A stretch of DNA of 16,689 nt from an uncultured Ruminococcus sp. (GTDB taxonomy: Bacteria > Bacillota > Clostridia > Oscillospirales > Acutalibacteraceae): positions 1-16,689 of the forward strand of contig CACZSM010000135.1 in assembly GCA_902783815.1 (NCBI GenBank), in the 5' to 3' direction. Positions 6,559-14,706 of the stretch are shown here, one piece after another. Every line of letters starts with the position of its first letter. Position 1 is the stretch's first letter. The notes under the pieces were generated by a model. That model ran no database searches and was not told the origin of the DNA. It was given only the letters and a program-made list of their open reading frames with translations. A program made the position numbers and the translations under genes.

Positions 6559-6587
6559 TTGACGATTACCTGATCGAGTGGTATAAT
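6559..6587 (+). promoter_or_regulatory. Promoter of the trp operon
   Basis: TTGACG (6559-6564), a 17-bp spacer and TATAAT (6582-6587). The predicted start is near 6594, directly upstream of the T-box leader. Confidence 0.88.
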
Positions 6588-6593
6588 CTGCGT

Positions 6594-6947
6594 AAAGTCA
6601 ATAATGAATAAACCGTTGAAGCGGGAGTAAAGACAGTAATGACTTCACAGAGAGTCCGTCAGAATGCTGAAAGTCGGATAAGAAACAGGCTGTCAAATGG
6701 GCCGCTGAGGGCACAGTCAAACGGATGGAAATTCGGAGTATTCTGTGACGCTGGAGGCAGGCGTAACTTGCCGGGGATATGTTGGTATCCCGCAGAAGGT
6801 CTTGTGTGTTTTGTTGTTTTGAGGAAAAGCATAAGATCTTTCATGAGTGCACGGTTTTTACCGTGAATCAAGGTGGCACCACGGATATGTATTGTATTCG
6901 TCCTTGACATAGTGTATTTCTATGTCAAGGGCGTTTTTATTTTTTAC
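6594..6947 (+). promoter_or_regulatory. Tryptophan T-box riboswitch
   Basis: This leader senses uncharged tRNA-Trp and controls the trp operon by antitermination. Stem I can be traced. The basal helix is 6613-6619 with 6717-6724. Then AGCGG (6620-6624) pairs with CCGCT (6702-6706), and GACAG (6632-6636) with CTGTC (6690-6694). Between these two helices lies an internal loop of GAGTAAA on the 5' side and AAATGGG on the 3' side. The loop contains the specifier triplet TGG (6698-6700), the Trp codon, and the AGTA of the usual S-turn. The AG-bulge (AGAGAG near 6650) and distal GCTGAAAGTCGG follow. A stem III-like hairpin lies at about 6850-6864. The T-box sequence AAGGTGGCACC (6870-6880) would pair with the tRNA NCCA end. 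CAAGG (6869-6873) can pair with CCTTG (6902-6906) to form the antiterminator. Confidence 0.95.
6899..6947 (+). terminator. T-box leader terminator of the trp operon
   Basis: A 14-bp stem, positions 6899-6912 with 6920-6933 (one G-T pair), followed by TTTTTATTTTTT. It competes with the antiterminator for the CCTTG segment and stops transcription when tRNA-Trp is charged. Confidence 0.93.
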
Positions 6948-6961
6948 AAGGGGGAACAAAA

Positions 6962-8428
6962 ATGAAATTCAGACCGGAAATAGACGAAATAAGACAGATA
7001 TCCGAAAGCGGAAAATATGATGTTGTTCCAGTGAGCTGTGAGCTTCTTTCTGATTTTATAACACCGATCGAAGCCATGCGTAAATTAAAAAATATATCTG
7101 CGCACTGCTTCATGCTGGAATCGGCACAAGCCAACGATACATGGGGAAGATATACATTTCTTGGCTTTGAGCCAAAAATGGAGATAACCTGTATAGACGG
7201 AAAATTAAAAGCCGGCGACATTGTTATTAATACAGATGATCCTTCAGACTTTCTCAGACAGCTCCTCAAAGGCTACAGAAGTCCTCACTTTGATTATCTT
7301 CCGCCATTTACCGGCGGTCTTGTCGGATATTTTTCCTATGACTACCTGGGATACAGCGAACCAGAGGTAAAATGTAAAGTTGAGGACATAGAGGAATTCA
7401 AGGATGTAGATGTCATGCTGTTTGATAAGCTCATCACATTCGATAATGTAAGTCAGAAGCTGATATTGATAGCAAACATAAAACTTGACGACCTGGAAGA
7501 AAACTTCAACCGCGCTGTTATGGAGCTTAAGCATCTTGCTCATCTGCTAAAGTACGGAGAAAAAAAGGCAGAGCCACCTGCAAGGCTTATCGGAAAAATA
7601 AAGCCGCTGTTTGATAAGGAACAATACTGTGCCATGGTCGAAAAGGCAAAAAAGCATATATATGAGGGAGATATTTTTCAGATAGTCCTTTCAAACAGAC
7701 TATCCGCAGAATTTGAGGGCAGTCTTCTGAATACATACAGGGTACTGAGAACAATAAATCCATCGCCGTATATGTTTTATTTTGCCGGTACAGATGTAGA
7801 GGTTGCAGGAGCTTCGCCAGAAACACTTGTAAAACTTGAAAGCGGCATACTCCATACCTTTCCGCTTGCAGGCACACGCCCAAGAGGTAAAAACAGTACA
7901 GAGGATAAATTACTCGAAAAGGAACTGCTTTCTGATAAAAAGGAGCTTGCCGAGCATAATATGCTTGTTGACCTTGGCAGAAACGACCTCGGAAAAATAA
8001 GCAGATTCGGAACAGTAGAAGTCGAAAAGCTACATTCAATAGAGCGATTTTCTCATGTTATGCACATAGGCTCAACTGTACGCGGAGTTATACAAAATGA
8101 TAAGGATGCGTTTGATGCTATAGAAGCAGTCCTTCCTGCCGGAACACTTTCCGGCGCACCAAAAATAAGAGCCTGTCAGCTTATCGGAGAGCTTGAAAAT
8201 AATAAACGGGGAATTTACGGCGGCGCAATAGGATATATAGACTTCTCAGGAAATATGGATACCTGTATTGCTATACGAATTGTTTATAAAAAGAATGGTA
8301 AGGTATTTGTCAGAAGCGGCGCAGGTATCGTTTCGGATTCCGACCCCGAAAAGGAATACCAGGAGTGTATAAACAAAGCAAAAGCGTCTTTGAGGGCGCT
8401 GGAGCTTTCACAGGAGGAAGAATTATGA
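6962..8428 (+). CDS. trpE: Anthranilate synthase component I
   Basis: TrpE (488 aa) converts chorismate to anthranilate using ammonia supplied by TrpG. The N-terminal domain carries the LES motif (52-54, MLESAQ) that in this family forms the tryptophan feedback site. The catalytic chorismate-binding domain shows LAGTRPRG (302-309), LVDLGRNDLG (335-344), H368 in HVMH, and SGAPKIRA (397-404). The length is normal. AAGGGGG lies before the ATG, 15 bp after the leader terminator T-run. It is the first structural gene of the operon and overlaps trpG by ATGA. It should be under both T-box control and enzyme-level feedback inhibition. Confidence 0.97.
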   Translation: MKFRPEIDEIRQISESGKYDVVPVSCELLSDFITPIEAMRKLKNISAHCFMLESAQANDTWGRYTFLGFEPKMEITCIDGKLKAGDIVINTDDPSDFLRQLLKGYRSPHFDYLPPFTGGLVGYFSYDYLGYSEPEVKCKVEDIEEFKDVDVMLFDKLITFDNVSQKLILIANIKLDDLEENFNRAVMELKHLAHLLKYGEKKAEPPARLIGKIKPLFDKEQYCAMVEKAKKHIYEGDIFQIVLSNRLSAEFEGSLLNTYRVLRTINPSPYMFYFAGTDVEVAGASPETLVKLESGILHTFPLAGTRPRGKNSTEDKLLEKELLSDKKELAEHNMLVDLGRNDLGKISRFGTVEVEKLHSIERFSHVMHIGSTVRGVIQNDKDAFDAIEAVLPAGTLSGAPKIRACQLIGELENNKRGIYGGAIGYIDFSGNMDTCIAIRIVYKKNGKVFVRSGAGIVSDSDPEKEYQECINKAKASLRALELSQEEEL

Positions 8429-8991
8429 TATTGCTGATAGATAATTATGACAGTTTTTCCTATAACCTTTATCAGCTTATTGGAAGTATGGAGCCTGATA
8501 TAAAGGTCATACGAAATGATGAACTCAGCGTTGATGAGATAAGTATGCTTGAACCGGATAAAATAATACTTTCTCCGGGACCCGGCAGACCTGAAAATGC
8601 CGGCATAATAACAGCCGTTGTAAAAGAGCTTGGATCAAAAATACCTATACTTGGCGTATGTCTCGGTCATCAGGCAATATGTCAGTCGTTCGGCGCAGTA
8701 ATAACATATGCTCCGCAGCTTATGCACGGTAAACAATCAGAGGTTTGTCTTGATACGGATACCCCATTGTTTGCAGGCTGTTCCAGGAAAACCGCTGTAG
8801 CGCGTTATCACTCACTTATAGCAGACAAAACTACAATACCTGACTGCCTTATGATAACTGCTGAAACTGACGATGGGGAAATTATGGCAGTACAGCATAA
8901 GGAAAAAAAGATATTCGGAGTGCAGTTCCATCCTGAATCTATTATGACACCCGAAGGATCAAAAATGCTTAAGAACTTTATAAATATATAA
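8425..8991 (+). CDS. trpG: Anthranilate synthase glutamine amidotransferase
   Basis: TrpG (188 aa) is a class I glutamine amidotransferase that releases ammonia from glutamine for TrpE. Visible motifs are DNYDSFSYNL (6-15), SPGPGRP (50-56), GVCLGHQ with nucleophile C79, and the HPES motif giving H169 and E171 of the triad. I chose the ATG at 8425, which overlaps the trpE stop (ATGA) and has CAGGAGG inside the 3' end of trpE, so translation is probably coupled. It is a stand-alone subunit, not fused to TrpD as in enterobacteria. Some Firmicute homologues serve both anthranilate and p-aminobenzoate synthesis; the operon position argues for tryptophan here. Confidence 0.96.
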   Translation: MILLIDNYDSFSYNLYQLIGSMEPDIKVIRNDELSVDEISMLEPDKIILSPGPGRPENAGIITAVVKELGSKIPILGVCLGHQAICQSFGAVITYAPQLMHGKQSEVCLDTDTPLFAGCSRKTAVARYHSLIADKTTIPDCLMITAETDDGEIMAVQHKEKKIFGVQFHPESIMTPEGSKMLKNFINI

Positions 8992-9011
8992 TTCAGAAAG
9001 GAAGACCAGGT

Positions 9012-10037
9012 ATGATAAAAGAAGCAATAGTAAAAATCGTAAACAAAGAGGACCTTACATATGATGAGGCATATGCCGTAATGAATGAGATAATGAGCGG
9101 TGAAACATCACCTGTTCAGAATGCCGCATTCTTATCAGCTCTTTCAACTAAAAGCGCAAAGGCTGAAACAACAGCTGAAATATCCGGCTGCGCTGCCGCT
9201 ATGAGAGATCATTCCACTAAAGTAGAAACAGGTATGGATATACTTGAAATAGTTGGTACAGGCGGAGATAACGCGCATAGCTTCAATATTTCAACAACAT
9301 CTGCACTTGTCGCAGCAGCAGGCGGCGTAAAGGTCGCAAAACATGGCAACAGGGCGGCATCTTCAAAATGCGGCACTGCTGACTGTCTGGAAGCTCTTGG
9401 AGTGAATATAGAACAAAGCCCTCATCGTTGTATAGAACTACTTAACGAAGTCGGTATGTGCTTTTTCTTCGCTCAGAAATACCATACATCAATGAAATAT
9501 GTCGGCGCAATACGCAAAGAACTTGGCTTCCGTACTGTATTCAATATACTTGGCCCGCTTACAAACCCTGCATCACCATCAATGCAGCTTCTCGGTGTTT
9601 ACGATGATTATCTTGTAGAACCTCTTGCACAGGTACTTATTGATCTTGGCGTAAAAAGAGGTATGGTAGTTTTCGGAACAGATAAGCTTGATGAGATATC
9701 TCTCAGCTCACCTACAAAGGTTTGTGAAATAAAGGACGGCTGGTTCAAAACATATATGATTACTCCTGAACAATTCGGTTTTGAACGCTGTAAAAAGGAT
9801 GAACTCAAAGGCGGTACGCCTGCAGAAAATGCTCAGCTGACACTTGCAATACTGAACGGCGAAAAAAGCGCACGCCGCAATGCAGTATTAATGAATGCAG
9901 GAGCAGCACTATATATCGCCGGAAAAGCAGAAAGTATGGAAAAGGGTATCTCTCTTGCCGCTGATCTCATAGATTCAGGCAAGGCTGCAGAGGTTCTGAA
10001 AAAATTTATTGAAGTAAGCACAAGACCGGAGGAATAA
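9012..10037 (+). CDS. trpD: Anthranilate phosphoribosyltransferase
   Basis: TrpD (341 aa) transfers phosphoribose from PRPP to anthranilate, the second committed step. It carries the PRPP-binding GTGGD (82-86) and the KHGNR motif (110-114), followed by the SSKCGTADCLEALG segment. The length is normal and no amidotransferase domain is fused. AAAGGAAG precedes the ATG. It sits 20 bp after trpG and 2 bp before trpC. Confidence 0.97.
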   Translation: MIKEAIVKIVNKEDLTYDEAYAVMNEIMSGETSPVQNAAFLSALSTKSAKAETTAEISGCAAAMRDHSTKVETGMDILEIVGTGGDNAHSFNISTTSALVAAAGGVKVAKHGNRAASSKCGTADCLEALGVNIEQSPHRCIELLNEVGMCFFFAQKYHTSMKYVGAIRKELGFRTVFNILGPLTNPASPSMQLLGVYDDYLVEPLAQVLIDLGVKRGMVVFGTDKLDEISLSSPTKVCEIKDGWFKTYMITPEQFGFERCKKDELKGGTPAENAQLTLAILNGEKSARRNAVLMNAGAALYIAGKAESMEKGISLAADLIDSGKAAEVLKKFIEVSTRPEE

Positions 10038-10039
10038 TA

Positions 10040-10819
10040 ATGACAATTCTCGATCAGCTTGCAGAAAGTTCAAAAGAACGCTGTGAAGAATATAAAAAAA
10101 ATATGTCATTACAGGAACTGATAAACATAGTTTCAACGCTGCCAAAGAGTAATGCTGACTTTGAAAAAGCGCTTCGCAAACCGGAATTATCATTTATATG
10201 TGAGTGCAAAAAGGCATCTCCGTCAAAAGGTATTATTTCGGAGGATTTTCCATATATGAAGATCGCGGCAGAATATGAACGCGCCGGAGCAGACTGTATA
10301 TCAGTGCTTACTGAACCTGTATGGTTTCTTGGAAATGACAGATATCTTGAAGAAATATCTCATTCTGTTTCTATCCCCTGTCTGCGCAAGGATTTTACCG
10401 TTGACGAATATATGATCTATCAGGCAAAGCTGCTGGGGGCTTCCGCCGTATTGCTTATATGTGCAATATTGAGCGAATCTCAGCTCGATGAATACATAAA
10501 ACTATGTGATGAACTTGGGATTTCCGCACTTGTTGAAGCGCACGATGAAAATGAGATAAATACGGCGCTTAAATGCGGCGCCCGTATAATAGGAGTGAAT
10601 AACCGTGATCTCAGAGATTTTTCTGTGGATACCGGAAACAGCCGCAGACTTCGTGAACTGATACCATCGGATATAATTTTTGTATCCGAAAGCGGCATAA
10701 AGAACGCTGACGATACAGCGGCTCTCAGAAAAGCTGGTGTTGATGCTGTACTTGTCGGCGAAGCGCTTATGAGGGCTGAAAATATAGAAAAAAAGCTCGC
10801 TCAGCTGAGGGGAATATAA
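10040..10819 (+). CDS. trpC: Indole-3-glycerol phosphate synthase
   Basis: TrpC (259 aa) closes the indole ring from carboxyphenylamino-deoxyribulose phosphate. It is a single-domain TIM barrel, not fused to TrpF. Expected catalytic and binding residues are visible: E55 and K57 in ECKKASPSKG, K117 in LRKDF, E166 in LVEAHDE, N187 or N188 in IGVNNRDL, and S216-E217-S218. GGAGGAA lies at the trpD 3' end, and the gap to trpD is only 2 bp. Confidence 0.96.
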   Translation: MTILDQLAESSKERCEEYKKNMSLQELINIVSTLPKSNADFEKALRKPELSFICECKKASPSKGIISEDFPYMKIAAEYERAGADCISVLTEPVWFLGNDRYLEEISHSVSIPCLRKDFTVDEYMIYQAKLLGASAVLLICAILSESQLDEYIKLCDELGISALVEAHDENEINTALKCGARIIGVNNRDLRDFSVDTGNSRRLRELIPSDIIFVSESGIKNADDTAALRKAGVDAVLVGEALMRAENIEKKLAQLRGI

Positions 10820-10861
10820 ATCTGTTCGTATGGCATTTTTAAAGCGGAGGTTTTTTTACCT

Positions 10862-11464
10862 ATGATAAGAATAAAAATGTGCGGAATTACAAGAATCAAA
10901 GACATAGATGCAGTAAATGAAATAAAACCGGATTATATAGGCTTTGTCTTTGTCAAGAAAAGCAAACGATATATTCCGCCTGAAAAAGCTGCTGAACTCA
11001 GGATGCGCCTTGATAAAAATATAAAAGCAGTGGGTGTGTTCGCAGACGAAGATATCCATGAAGCTGCAAGACTTCTGAAATGCAATATTATAGATATTGC
11101 TCAGCTTCATGGAAGTGAAAACAATGATTATATAATTGAACTGAAGGCAATGACAAATAAACCTGTTATCAAAGCATTTCGCATTTTGACAAACAGCGAT
11201 GTCATAGCCGCTCAGAGAAGCGCAGCTGATATGATCCTTCTTGATGCCGGCGCAGGCGACGGAAAAGTATTCGACTGGTCTTTGGCAGAAAATGTTACCA
11301 GACCGTATTTTCTTGCAGGGGGTCTTACTCCGGAAAATACAGAGGAAGCGATAAATAAGCTGCATCCTTATGGAATCGATGTCAGCTCAGGTATAGAAAC
11401 TGATGGAATTAAGGACAAAATAAAAATGGCGGCAATAGCAGCCGCTGTAAGAAAGGAAGAATGA
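10862..11464 (+). CDS. trpF: Phosphoribosylanthranilate isomerase
   Basis: TrpF (200 aa) performs the Amadori rearrangement between the TrpD and TrpC steps. The family N-terminus IKMCGITR supplies the catalytic C7, and the catalytic aspartate is D128 in ILLDAGAGDGKVFDW. LAGGLTPEN and GIDVSSGIE form the phosphate-binding end of the barrel. GCGGAGG precedes the start, though at a rather long spacing. A 42-bp gap separates it from trpC, and it overlaps trpB by ATGA. Confidence 0.96.
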   Translation: MIRIKMCGITRIKDIDAVNEIKPDYIGFVFVKKSKRYIPPEKAAELRMRLDKNIKAVGVFADEDIHEAARLLKCNIIDIAQLHGSENNDYIIELKAMTNKPVIKAFRILTNSDVIAAQRSAADMILLDAGAGDGKVFDWSLAENVTRPYFLAGGLTPENTEEAINKLHPYGIDVSSGIETDGIKDKIKMAAIAAAVRKEE

Positions 11465-12657
11465 AAATGACAAATCCTGACGGACGCTTTGGAATACACG
11501 GCGGACAATATATCCCTGAAACACTGATGAACGCCGTTATCGAACTTGAAAAAACATACAATCAATTAAAAAATGACACTGATTTTTGTAATGAACTTGA
11601 AACACTTTTTAATGAATATGCAAACCGGCCTTCAAGACTTTACTATGCAGCAAATATGACAAAGGCTCTTGGAGGTGCTAAAATATATCTTAAACGAGAG
11701 GATCTTAACCATACAGGCGCACATAAAATAAATAATGTGCTTGGTCAGGCTCTGCTTGCAAAAAAAATGGGTAAAAAAAGACTTATCGCAGAAACCGGTG
11801 CAGGACAGCATGGTGTTGCTACTGCAACAGCAGCAGCTCTTATGGGTATGGAATGTGTCGTATTCATGGGAGAAGAGGACACAAAAAGACAAGCACTTAA
11901 TGTTTACAGAATGAAGCTGCTTGGTGCTGATGTAGTTCCTGTAAGCACTGGTACAGCAACTCTTAAAGATGCCGTTTCCGCTGCAATGAGAGAATGGACA
12001 TCCCGTATTGATGATACACATTATTGTCTTGGTTCTGTCATGGGGCCTCACCCGTTTCCGACAATAGTCCGTGATTTTCAGTCTGTTATCTCAAAGGAGA
12101 TAAAGAAACAGATAATGGAAAAGGAAGGACGACTTCCTGATGCCGTACTTGCGTGTGTTGGCGGCGGATCCAATGCTATTGGCAGCTTCTATCATTTCAT
12201 TGAGGATAAGGATGTACGCCTTATCGGCTGTGAAGCGGCAGGCAGAGGGATAGATACATTTGAAACTGCTGCAACTATCTCTACAGGAAAACTCGGTATC
12301 TTCCACGGCATGAAATCTTATTTCTGTCAGGATGATATGGGACAGATAGCTCCGGTGTATTCTATATCAGCAGGACTTGATTATCCAGGCGTAGGACCGG
12401 AACATTCATACCTCCATGATATAGGAAGAGCCGAATATGTTGCAATAACAGACGATCAGGCTGTAAACGCATTTGAATACCTGTCAAGAACAGAGGGTAT
12501 TATACCTGCAATAGAATCTGCTCATGCCATAGCATACGCTATGGAACTTGCTCCAACAATGTCTGAGGATAAAATAATCGTTGTCACGGTATCTGGCAGA
12601 GGTGATAAAGATTGTGCCGCAATAGCGCGTTACAAAGGAGAAGATATTTATGACTAA
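11461..12657 (+). CDS. trpB: Tryptophan synthase beta subunit
   Basis: TrpB (398 aa from the first ATG) condenses indole with L-serine, using pyridoxal phosphate bound to K89 in HTGAHKINN. GAGQHGVATATAA and the phosphate-binding GGGSNAIG are also present. It is the TrpB1 type that works in complex with TrpA. Two starts are possible: ATG at 11461, overlapping the trpF stop, and ATG at 11467. AAAGGA ends only 3 nt before the first but 9 nt before the second, so 11467 (396 aa) may be the real start. It overlaps trpA by 8 nt. Confidence 0.97.
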   Translation: MKMTNPDGRFGIHGGQYIPETLMNAVIELEKTYNQLKNDTDFCNELETLFNEYANRPSRLYYAANMTKALGGAKIYLKREDLNHTGAHKINNVLGQALLAKKMGKKRLIAETGAGQHGVATATAAALMGMECVVFMGEEDTKRQALNVYRMKLLGADVVPVSTGTATLKDAVSAAMREWTSRIDDTHYCLGSVMGPHPFPTIVRDFQSVISKEIKKQIMEKEGRLPDAVLACVGGGSNAIGSFYHFIEDKDVRLIGCEAAGRGIDTFETAATISTGKLGIFHGMKSYFCQDDMGQIAPVYSISAGLDYPGVGPEHSYLHDIGRAEYVAITDDQAVNAFEYLSRTEGIIPAIESAHAIAYAMELAPTMSEDKIIVVTVSGRGDKDCAAIARYKGEDIYD

Positions 12658-13441
12658 TATAAAAAAAGCATTTGAATCCGGAAAAGCATTTATTCCTTTT
12701 ATAACCTGTGGAGATCCCGATCTTGAAACAACAGCGGCTGTTGTAAGGGCTGCCGCAGCAAACGGCGCGGATCTTATAGAGCTTGGCATACCATTTTCTG
12801 ACCCTACTGCAGAGGGCCCTGTCATACAAGATGCAAACATTCGTGCGATCAACGGCGGAGTCAATACAAATAAGATCTTTGACCTTGTACGGGATCTAAG
12901 AAAAGATGTTACTGTACCATTGGTATTCATGACATATGCTAATGTAGTATTTTCATACGGGTCTGAAAAATTCATCAGTACCTGTTCGGAAATAGGTATT
13001 GATGGTCTGATACTCCCTGATATACCGTTTGAAGAAAAGGAAGAATTCCTGCCCATATGTCATAAGTACAATGTAGCGCTCATATCACTGATAGCACCTA
13101 CCTCAGAAAACCGTATAGGCATGATCGCAAAAGAAGCAGAAGGATTTATTTACCTTGTGTCAAGTCTTGGCGTTACGGGTGTACGAAATGAGATAAAAAC
13201 AGATATTGCCTCAATTGTCGCTTCTATACGCAAATACACAAGCATACCTGTCGCAGTTGGATTTGGTATCTCCACACCCTCACAGGCTCATGAAATTGCT
13301 ATGCTGTCAGACGGTGTTATAGTTGGCTCGGCTGTCGTAAAGATCATTGAAAAATACGGTAAATCTGCACCTGAATATGTAGGTGAATATGTGCGTTCAA
13401 TGAAATCTGCTGTTTCAGCGCAAAGCAGCGTTCAGGAATAA
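12650..13441 (+). CDS. trpA: Tryptophan synthase alpha subunit
   Basis: TrpA (263 aa) splits indole-3-glycerol phosphate and channels indole to TrpB. The signature region is LIELGIPFSDPTAEGPVIQ, giving the catalytic base candidates E44 (matching Salmonella E49) and E55 at the place of Salmonella D60. The D-to-E change is read directly from the codon (gag) and is tolerated in the family pattern. GFGIST and a GSAVVK segment form the phosphate site. AAAGGAG precedes the ATG inside trpB, with an 8-nt overlap, so expression of the two subunits is likely coupled. Confidence 0.96.
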   Translation: MTNIKKAFESGKAFIPFITCGDPDLETTAAVVRAAAANGADLIELGIPFSDPTAEGPVIQDANIRAINGGVNTNKIFDLVRDLRKDVTVPLVFMTYANVVFSYGSEKFISTCSEIGIDGLILPDIPFEEKEEFLPICHKYNVALISLIAPTSENRIGMIAKEAEGFIYLVSSLGVTGVRNEIKTDIASIVASIRKYTSIPVAVGFGISTPSQAHEIAMLSDGVIVGSAVVKIIEKYGKSAPEYVGEYVRSMKSAVSAQSSVQE

Positions 13442-13501
13442 ATAAAACCGGGCAGCTGTACTCGTCAACATCGTAAAAAAATGTTTCGGGAGTGAAACAA
13501 A

Positions 13502-14644
13502 ATGAAATTCCTTTTTGCATCGGATTCGTTTAAGGGAAGTCTGACAAGCGCACAGACTATTGAATTACTTACCAAAGCCGCCGGAGAGGTCTTTCCCGGC
13601 TGTGAATGTATCGGCTTACCCGTTGCTGACGGCGGCGAGGGTACAGTCGAAGCTGTTGTTTCTGCGGCAAACGGAAAACTTGCAGCTGCGGAGGTACACG
13701 ATCCCTTGATGAAAAAAATAAATGCCGTCTATGGAATAACAGACGGCAATAAAGCAATTATAGAAATGTCAGCGGCATCAGGTCTGCCGCTTGTGCCAGA
13801 GCATATGAGGAACCCCATGGACACAACTACATACGGTACAGGCGAACTTATACTTGACGCTCTTGATCACGGGTGCCATGATATTTCCGTTGCGATAGGA
13901 GGCTCGGCTACCAATGACGGCGGCATGGGCTGCATGAAGGCTCTCGGTATCCGATTTCTTAACAAGGACGGACGGGAGCTTTCAGGCTTTGGCAGGGATC
14001 TGTCAGAAACAGCACATATTGATACAAGCGGTCTTGACAGGCGGCTTTACGGATGCAGCATAACCGTTATGTGTGATGTAAAAAATCCACTTTGCGGCAT
14101 AAACGGCGCAACACGCACATTCGCAAAGCAGAAGGGCGCTTCTCCTGAGATCATTGAACGGCTTGAAAACGGAATGTGTAATTTCCGTGATATCATAAAA
14201 AAGGAATTCGGCATTGACTGTGATATGGTTGAAGGCGCTGGTGCTGCCGGAGGTCTTGGAGCTGCGCTGAGTGTATTTCTCAGCGGCAAAATGCAGTCAG
14301 GTATTGAAACAGTATTGCAGCTCATTGATTTTGATGAAAAGCTGAAAAGGGCTGACCTTGTAATAACCGGAGAAGGCTGCGCCGACAGCCAGAGCATCTG
14401 CGGAAAGGTCATGCAGGGTGTAGGTATTCACGCCAAAAGACTTGGCATACCATGTATCGGACTTGCAGGATCGCTGGGCAGCGGCGCAGAAATGATATTT
14501 GACTATGGTATTTCCTCTCTGCACTGTATTGTTGACCGTCCGATGACACTTGAATATGCTATGACAAATGCAGAAGCGCTGTATTATAATGCTGCTGTCA
14601 GAATGTTCAGGACTATAAGGGCAGGAACTGAAATAATACAATAA
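13502..14644 (+). CDS. glxK: Glycerate kinase (GlxK/GarK family)
   Basis: This 380-aa kinase phosphorylates D-glycerate with ATP; members of this family usually give 2-phosphoglycerate. It has the family N-terminus FASDSFKGS (5-13), the ADGGEGT motif (42-48), IGGSATNDGGMGCMKALG in the middle and TGEGCADSQS in the C-terminal half, and is full length. The ATG follows GGGAG. It lies 60 bp after trpA on the same strand with no terminator or clear promoter in the gap, so it may belong to the trp transcript. A link through 3-phosphoglycerate and serine, a TrpB substrate, is conceivable but inferred. No terminator is visible in the 62 bp after it. Confidence 0.93.
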   Translation: MKFLFASDSFKGSLTSAQTIELLTKAAGEVFPGCECIGLPVADGGEGTVEAVVSAANGKLAAAEVHDPLMKKINAVYGITDGNKAIIEMSAASGLPLVPEHMRNPMDTTTYGTGELILDALDHGCHDISVAIGGSATNDGGMGCMKALGIRFLNKDGRELSGFGRDLSETAHIDTSGLDRRLYGCSITVMCDVKNPLCGINGATRTFAKQKGASPEIIERLENGMCNFRDIIKKEFGIDCDMVEGAGAAGGLGAALSVFLSGKMQSGIETVLQLIDFDEKLKRADLVITGEGCADSQSICGKVMQGVGIHAKRLGIPCIGLAGSLGSGAEMIFDYGISSLHCIVDRPMTLEYAMTNAEALYYNAAVRMFRTIRAGTEIIQ

Positions 14645-14683
14645 ACTATACAGTCTGCCGCAATAGTCTGAAACATTCTACAG

Positions 14684-14703
14684 GGAACCTCTGAAAACCT
14701 ATA
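14684..14703 (-). repeat. Copy 2 of a short dispersed repeat
   Basis: On the minus strand ATAGGTTTTCAGAGGTTCC lies directly after the stop codon at 14707. It is near-identical to the copy at 5103-5122. Confidence 0.5.
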
Positions 14704-14706
14704 GTA

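Noticed and set aside
12484..13056. 190-aa open frame on the minus strand
   Set aside because: It lies antisense to trpB and trpA, which have clear family motifs; its composition is that of a shadow frame and it lacks a ribosome binding site.
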